DNA from: Streptomyces caniscabiei | GTDB taxonomy: Bacteria > Actinomycetota > Actinomycetes > Streptomycetales > Streptomycetaceae | Direction: 5' to 3' | DNA length: 64,000 nucleotides | Assembly: GCF_014930365.1 (NCBI RefSeq) | Contig: NZ_JABXWI010000003.1 | Location: 62,001 to 126,000, forward strand | In this document: positions 60,040 through 64,000 of the stretch, piece after piece | Numbering within the stretch: position 1 is the first letter of the stretch | Layout of the letters: each line of letters begins with the position of its first letter | Notes under the pieces: generated by a model | The model's input: only the letters and a program-made list of their open reading frames with translations | Told to the model about the DNA's origin: nothing | Database searches by the model: none | Program-made: the position numbers and the translations under genes

Positions 60040-60558
60040 TCAGGCGGCCCAGAAGTACTTGTCTCCGAAGTTGTGCACGGCCAGGTAGGCGGCGCGTGCA
60101 TGGATCAGGCACCAGTTGCCGCCGCCGTGGTGGTCGAAGCACGTCTGGCGCATCTCGTGCCAGAAGCGCGTGTCGATCCAGTCCTTCGTCTGCCGGATGG
60201 GGCTGAGCCGGAGGCCTCCGGCTTGCGCCCCGTAGTTGCGGTAGCCGAAGTCGTGCTGGTTGCAGGCTTCGGTGAACAGGTTCTTGATCTCCTGCGGGCC
60301 GCTGCACCCGTCGTTGGCCCAGTTGAACGGTGCGACCTTCGGGTGCTTGGTGAAGTCGTAGTACCGAAGGTTCATGATGCGGTCCGCGACCTGCCGGACA
60401 TCCTCCGCGGGCGCTGCCGCGGCGACCGTCCGCAGGGAGGGCGCGGTCCGCACGACGGCGGCGGGAGCCGCGACGGCGGGCAGGGCCTCGCCGACGCCGA
60501 GCGCGGTCACGGCGGTGGCCAGGAGCGCGGGCAGGACGGTTCGTACGCGGGTCTTCAT
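60040..60558 (-). CDS. Secreted prokaryotic phospholipase A2 (group XIV)
   Basis: A 172-aa secreted enzyme with a Sec signal (about 1-31, ending A-V-A-A) and a pro-like Ala-rich stretch. The catalytic helix A-C99-N-Q-H102-D103-F-G-Y-R-N-Y-G has the His-Asp dyad. C85-S-G with C99 gives one disulfide, and two further Cys near the end the second, as in the Streptomyces violaceoruber enzyme. It hydrolyses the sn-2 ester of phospholipids outside the cell and needs calcium. AAGAGGAA precedes ATG 60558. It is divergent from the nSTAND gene. Confidence 0.93.
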   Translation of the reverse strand: MKTRVRTVLPALLATAVTALGVGEALPAVAAPAAVVRTAPSLRTVAAAAPAEDVRQVADRIMNLRYYDFTKHPKVAPFNWANDGCSGPQEIKNLFTEACNQHDFGYRNYGAQAGGLRLSPIRQTKDWIDTRFWHEMRQTCFDHHGGGNWCLIHARAAYLAVHNFGDKYFWAA

Positions 60559-60707
60559 GGAATTCCTCTTTTCCGTTCGTCGTCCGGTCCTCGGTGCGGG
60601 ACCTGATGCACCGTTTGTAGCCGCTAATCTGTTGTTCAAGGCCGGTGGGCCGATGGTGAACAAACGGATGCCGAACAATCCGTGCGAGACGGGGAAAGGG
60701 TGGGCGC

Positions 60708-63635
60708 ATGCCGCGGGGGGAAAAGCCTCTGGACCCGGAAGGCGGTCCTCTGTTCGAATTCGCGGCCCGCTTACGGAAACTGCGGGAACAGGCCGGCCGC
60801 CCGACCTACCGCGACCTTTCACAAAAATCGCATTATGGGATCGCGGCACTGTCCTCGGCTGCGGCAGGGCGTCAGCTTCCCAGCCTGGCCGTCACTCTCG
60901 CCTACGTCCGCGCCTGCGGCGGTGACGAGCGGGAATGGAAACGGATCTGGCAAAGGACGGCCGACGCGTGCAGCGGCACGGACACCTCGGCCGCGACCGG
61001 CGCGGAGAACCGGAAAGGGGGCGGCGCCAAGCCGCCCTATGCCGGTCTGCGCGCGTTCGAGGAGGCCGATGCCGCGTCTTTCTTCGGACGCGAGAAACTC
61101 ACCGCCGCACTCGTCGAACATCTGAAGGAAAAACGGCTCCTCGTGTTGTTCGGGGCATCGGGATCCGGAAAATCGTCCGTGCTGCGCGCGGGTGTGCTCC
61201 CCGCATTTCCCGATGTTTCCTCACTGGTCCTCACCCCCGGACCGAATCCCCTGGAGGAATGCGCCCTACGGCTGGCTGCCCGGGCCGGGGTGGCTCCCGG
61301 CCCGGTCCGTGCCGACCTCGCGGCCGAACCGGACACCTTCCACCGGATGGTGCGCCAGATCCTCGCCGGGCAGCAGGAGGCCGGCTCCGCGACGGACGAA
61401 CTCCTCGTCGTCGTGGACCAGTTCGAGGAGGTGTTCACCCTCTGTGCCGACGCGCGGGAGCGGGAGCGGTTCGTCGCCGCGCTCGTGCACGCGGCGCAGG
61501 CCCCCGACAGCCGCACACGGGTCGCCATCGCCGTGCGGTCCGACTTCTACACGCACTGCATCCGGCTGGCCGGTCTCGTCGAGGCTCTGCCCCATGCCCA
61601 CCATCCCGTCGGCCCGATGAACGCCGAGGAACTGAGGGCGGCGATCGTCCAGCCCGCTGCCCGCTCCCGGCTCACCGTCGAAAGTGCCCTGCTGACGACC
61701 CTCACGGCCGAGGCCCACGGCCGGCCGGGCGCGCTGCCCCTGCTCTCGCACGCTCTGCTGGAGACCTGGCAACGACGTCGGGGCAACGCTCTCACGCTGG
61801 CCGGATACCGCGCGGCGGGCGGCATCGAGGACGCGCTCGCCCAGACCGCCGAGAAGTTCCACGACGCCCTCGACGACAGCCGCCAGAAGGCCGCGCGGCG
61901 GCTGTTCCTGCGCCTCGTCGCCCTGGGTGAGGGCACCGAGGACACCAAACGCCGTGTGCCACGCCGGGAACTCGACAGCGGTCCGGACACCGGCTTCGTC
62001 CTCGAACAGGCGACCAGGGCCAGGCTGCTGACGGCCGACGCCGACCACGTGGAGATCGCCCACGAGGCCCTGATCCGCTGCTGGCCCCGGTTCGGCGCCT
62101 GGCTGGAGGAGGACCGCGGCCAGGTACGTCTGCACCGGGCCCTCACCGAGGCCACCACACTCTGGGAGTCCCTGGACCGCGACCCCGACACCCTGTACCG
62201 CGGGGTACGCCTCGCCGCGGCGAAGGACATCCCGCCGCAGGCGCTGACCGCCCGGGAACGCGCCTTCCTCGACGCCGGCGAGGAGGCCGCACAGCTGACG
62301 CGACAGCGCGGCCGCCGCAGCCTGCGCCGCCTGCGCAGGCTGGCCGGAGCCCTGGTCGTCCTGCTCGTGTGCGCCGTGGCCGCCACCGGTTTCGCCGTCC
62401 GGGCACAGCACACCGTCACCCAGCAGCGCAACGAGGCCGTGGCCCTCCGGGCCGCCGACGAAGCCGTGCTCCTCAGCCGGCACGATCCGTCCCTCGCCGT
62501 CCAGATCGCGCTGGCCGCCTACCGGCGGACTCAGCAGGACCGTACCGAGGACGCCCTGCTCAGCTCGCTGTCCGTCGCGTCGACCGACCCCGGAACGACC
62601 GGCTCCGCACCCATCGGGCGGGCACCGGTCGGGCACACACCGGCCGTGCCCGCCGACGGCCGCACCCTGGCCATGGCCGACGGCTCCCAGGTCGCCCTGT
62701 GGGACATCACCGATCCACGGCGGCCCTCCCGACTCGGCACCACCGAGGGGGCCGGCCTGGGCCCGATCCAGTTCACCCGGGACGGCGACACACTGCTCGG
62801 TGTGGGCAGCGACGGCACGCTCCGGCTGTGGGACGTGAGCGACCCGCACCACCCCAGGGTGCTGTCGAAGCGGCCCACGGAACACACCGACAGCGTCTAC
62901 TCCGTCGCCGTACGCGGGGACGGCCACGTGGCCGCCACCGGCAGCTACGACGACACCATCCGCCTCTGGGACATCACCGACCCGGCCCGCCCCCGTCTGC
63001 TCGACACGCTCACCGGGCACACCGGCGATGTCAAACCCGTGGTGTTCAGCCCCGACGGAAAGACCTTGGCCTCGGGCTCCAACGACCACGACATCCGCAT
63101 CTGGGACGTGACCGACCCGCACCACGCCGCCCCCGTCGCCGTCCTGGAGGGGCACGAACACTTCGTCGACGCCCTCGCCTACAGTCCGGACGGCCGTACG
63201 CTGCTGAGCGGGAGCGACGACCGCACGGCGAGGCTGTGGGACGTCGGCGATCTCCCCCGGCGCCGTGGGCTGGGTGTGCTGGCCCGGCACACCGACATCG
63301 TCACCAGCGTGGCCTTCGCCTCCCACGGCCGCACGGCGGTGACCGTCGGCATCGACGGCGTGGTGAGCGCCTGGGACCTGAACGACCGCGCGCGCCCTGC
63401 TCCCCTGGCCCGCCTCACCAACCCGGGCGGGACGGTCAAGGAGGTCCGCTACCTGGAGGCGGACGGGACGTTCCTCACCGTGACCGCCCACCAGAGTGTG
63501 CAGATCTGGTACACCGACCTCGACCGGGCGCTCGCCGAGGCCTGCGACCGCGTCCGAGGCACCATCAGCCGCGCCGAGTGGGCCGACCACTTCCCCCGCC
63601 TCGACTACGACCCGCCCTGCCCGCGCCGCACCTGA
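60708..63635 (+). CDS. HTH-nSTAND1-WD40 signalling protein
   Basis: A 975-aa membrane-anchored STAND protein. Residues 10-85 are an XRE-like helix-turn-helix (F-A-A-R-L-R-K-L-R-E-Q-A-G-R-P-T-Y-R-D-L-S). The NTPase has Walker A G149-A-S-G-S-G-K155-S-S and Walker B V-V-V-D237-Q-F-E-E. One helix (545-564) follows a basic run, then a W-D-I/V-T-D-P repeat region of six to seven WD40 blades (about 640-950). Such proteins sense a signal with the propeller and oligomerise. The same strand has no partner gene; the divergent neighbour is the phospholipase. Confidence 0.92.
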   Translation: MPRGEKPLDPEGGPLFEFAARLRKLREQAGRPTYRDLSQKSHYGIAALSSAAAGRQLPSLAVTLAYVRACGGDEREWKRIWQRTADACSGTDTSAATGAENRKGGGAKPPYAGLRAFEEADAASFFGREKLTAALVEHLKEKRLLVLFGASGSGKSSVLRAGVLPAFPDVSSLVLTPGPNPLEECALRLAARAGVAPGPVRADLAAEPDTFHRMVRQILAGQQEAGSATDELLVVVDQFEEVFTLCADARERERFVAALVHAAQAPDSRTRVAIAVRSDFYTHCIRLAGLVEALPHAHHPVGPMNAEELRAAIVQPAARSRLTVESALLTTLTAEAHGRPGALPLLSHALLETWQRRRGNALTLAGYRAAGGIEDALAQTAEKFHDALDDSRQKAARRLFLRLVALGEGTEDTKRRVPRRELDSGPDTGFVLEQATRARLLTADADHVEIAHEALIRCWPRFGAWLEEDRGQVRLHRALTEATTLWESLDRDPDTLYRGVRLAAAKDIPPQALTARERAFLDAGEEAAQLTRQRGRRSLRRLRRLAGALVVLLVCAVAATGFAVRAQHTVTQQRNEAVALRAADEAVLLSRHDPSLAVQIALAAYRRTQQDRTEDALLSSLSVASTDPGTTGSAPIGRAPVGHTPAVPADGRTLAMADGSQVALWDITDPRRPSRLGTTEGAGLGPIQFTRDGDTLLGVGSDGTLRLWDVSDPHHPRVLSKRPTEHTDSVYSVAVRGDGHVAATGSYDDTIRLWDITDPARPRLLDTLTGHTGDVKPVVFSPDGKTLASGSNDHDIRIWDVTDPHHAAPVAVLEGHEHFVDALAYSPDGRTLLSGSDDRTARLWDVGDLPRRRGLGVLARHTDIVTSVAFASHGRTAVTVGIDGVVSAWDLNDRARPAPLARLTNPGGTVKEVRYLEADGTFLTVTAHQSVQIWYTDLDRALAEACDRVRGTISRAEWADHFPRLDYDPPCPRRT

Positions 63636-63686
63636 CGGGGAACGGCCGCCCGGCGAGCAGGTGAAGAACGCCGTCCCGGCGAACCC

Positions 63687-64000
63687 TCAGGAGACGCGCA
63701 GGCTCGGCAGTTCCGTGAGGGTGGCCGGGCCGTCGTGGTGGATCGGGGTGTGCGCGCCGGTCAGGGACACCCCGCTGCCGCCCCGCCGGTCGGCGACGAT
63801 CTCGGCGGCGATGGACAGCGCGGTCTCCTCCGGGGTGCGCGCGCCGAGGTCGAGACCGATCGGGGAGCGCAGCCGGGCCAGCTCCAGTTCGGTGACGCCG
63901 ACCTGGCGGAGGCGTTCGTTGCGGTCGAGGTGGGTGCGGCGGGACCCCATCGCGCCGACGTAGGCGACGGGGAGCCGTAGGGCGAGCTGGAGGAGCGGGA
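63687..64000 (-). CDS. XdhC-family protein, C-terminal part (cut by window edge)
   Basis: The last about 104 residues of a protein running off the right edge. They contain the Rossmann-like XdhC C-terminal domain: Y-V-G-A-M-G-S-R-R-T-H-L-D-R, then S-P-I-G-L-D-L-G-A-R-T-P-E-E-T-A-L-S-I-A-A-E-I. XdhC proteins insert or protect the molybdenum cofactor of xanthine-dehydrogenase-type enzymes. The start lies beyond 64000. It is convergent with the nSTAND gene (51 nt). Confidence 0.88.
   Translation of the reverse strand, partial: PLLQLALRLPVAYVGAMGSRRTHLDRNERLRQVGVTELELARLRSPIGLDLGARTPEETALSIAAEIVADRRGGSGVSLTGAHTPIHHDGPATLTELPSLRVS

Overview
The window is actinobacterial and almost certainly from a Streptomyces chromosome. 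The evidence is a very high GC content, GC-rich third codon positions, many GTG starts, several leaderless starts behind a TAnnnT box, Tat-type and lipoprotein signals, and typical Streptomyces families: a RheA-controlled Hsp18, SpoIIE-type phosphatases, an FxSxx-COOH peptide system and an MsiK-dependent style of sugar ABC operon. No rRNA, tRNA, CRISPR array, prophage or insertion sequence was recognised.

Layout. 0.2-6.1 kb is a stress and housekeeping block: hsp18 and its divergent repressor with two operator copies, an NPPY methyltransferase, a CBS-domain protein, small membrane proteins, an anti-sigma-like ATPase and a YihY/BrkB membrane protein. 6.2-7.8 kb holds a YcnI-like copper-binding protein and a His/Met-rich membrane protein. 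8.1-17.1 kb is a mixed metabolic stretch: a Tat-exported flavoprotein, a SulP anion transporter, an MBL hydrolase, two alpha/beta hydrolases, a VOC protein, an atypical SDR and a PaaX-type repressor. 17.4-25.2 kb is a signalling block: response regulator and histidine kinase, a multi-domain SpoIIE phosphatase divergent from a membrane Ser/Thr kinase, and a GT-C glycosyltransferase.

25.3-37.6 kb contains the most unusual content. A complete FxSxx-COOH (cyclophane or triceptide-type) RiPP locus runs on the minus strand in the order fxsA (51-aa precursor ending F-Q-S-S-L), fxsB (radical SAM/SPASM maturase fused through a long Gly/Ser/Pro linker to a domain with an intact HExxH motif), a short TIR protein, fxsC (TIR-like) and fxsT (ParA-like, TIR, NB-ARC and TPR in one 1,329-aa chain). 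A hydrolase and a hexapeptide-acyltransferase fusion lie to its left.

37.7-48.3 kb is a carbohydrate block, probably for inositol: an ABC importer divergent from iolC, an aldolase-like gene and iolD, then a GntR regulator, a Gfo/Idh/MocA dehydrogenase and its divergent LacI regulator. Operators can be read in all three regulatory intergenic regions. 48.3-49.7 kb has a MarR/DoxX pair and an ankyrin protein. 49.8-54.9 kb is a second sugar uptake operon without an ATPase, divergent from another dehydrogenase. 55.0-64.0 kb holds a P450, an SRPBCC protein, a methyltransferase, a polytopic membrane protein, a DUF4185 protein, a secreted phospholipase A2, an HTH/nSTAND/WD40 protein and the end of an xdhC-like gene cut by the window edge.

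Two large inverted-repeat elements (17141-17345 and 42037-42227) share the same 21-nt inner arms and lie directly after gene ends.
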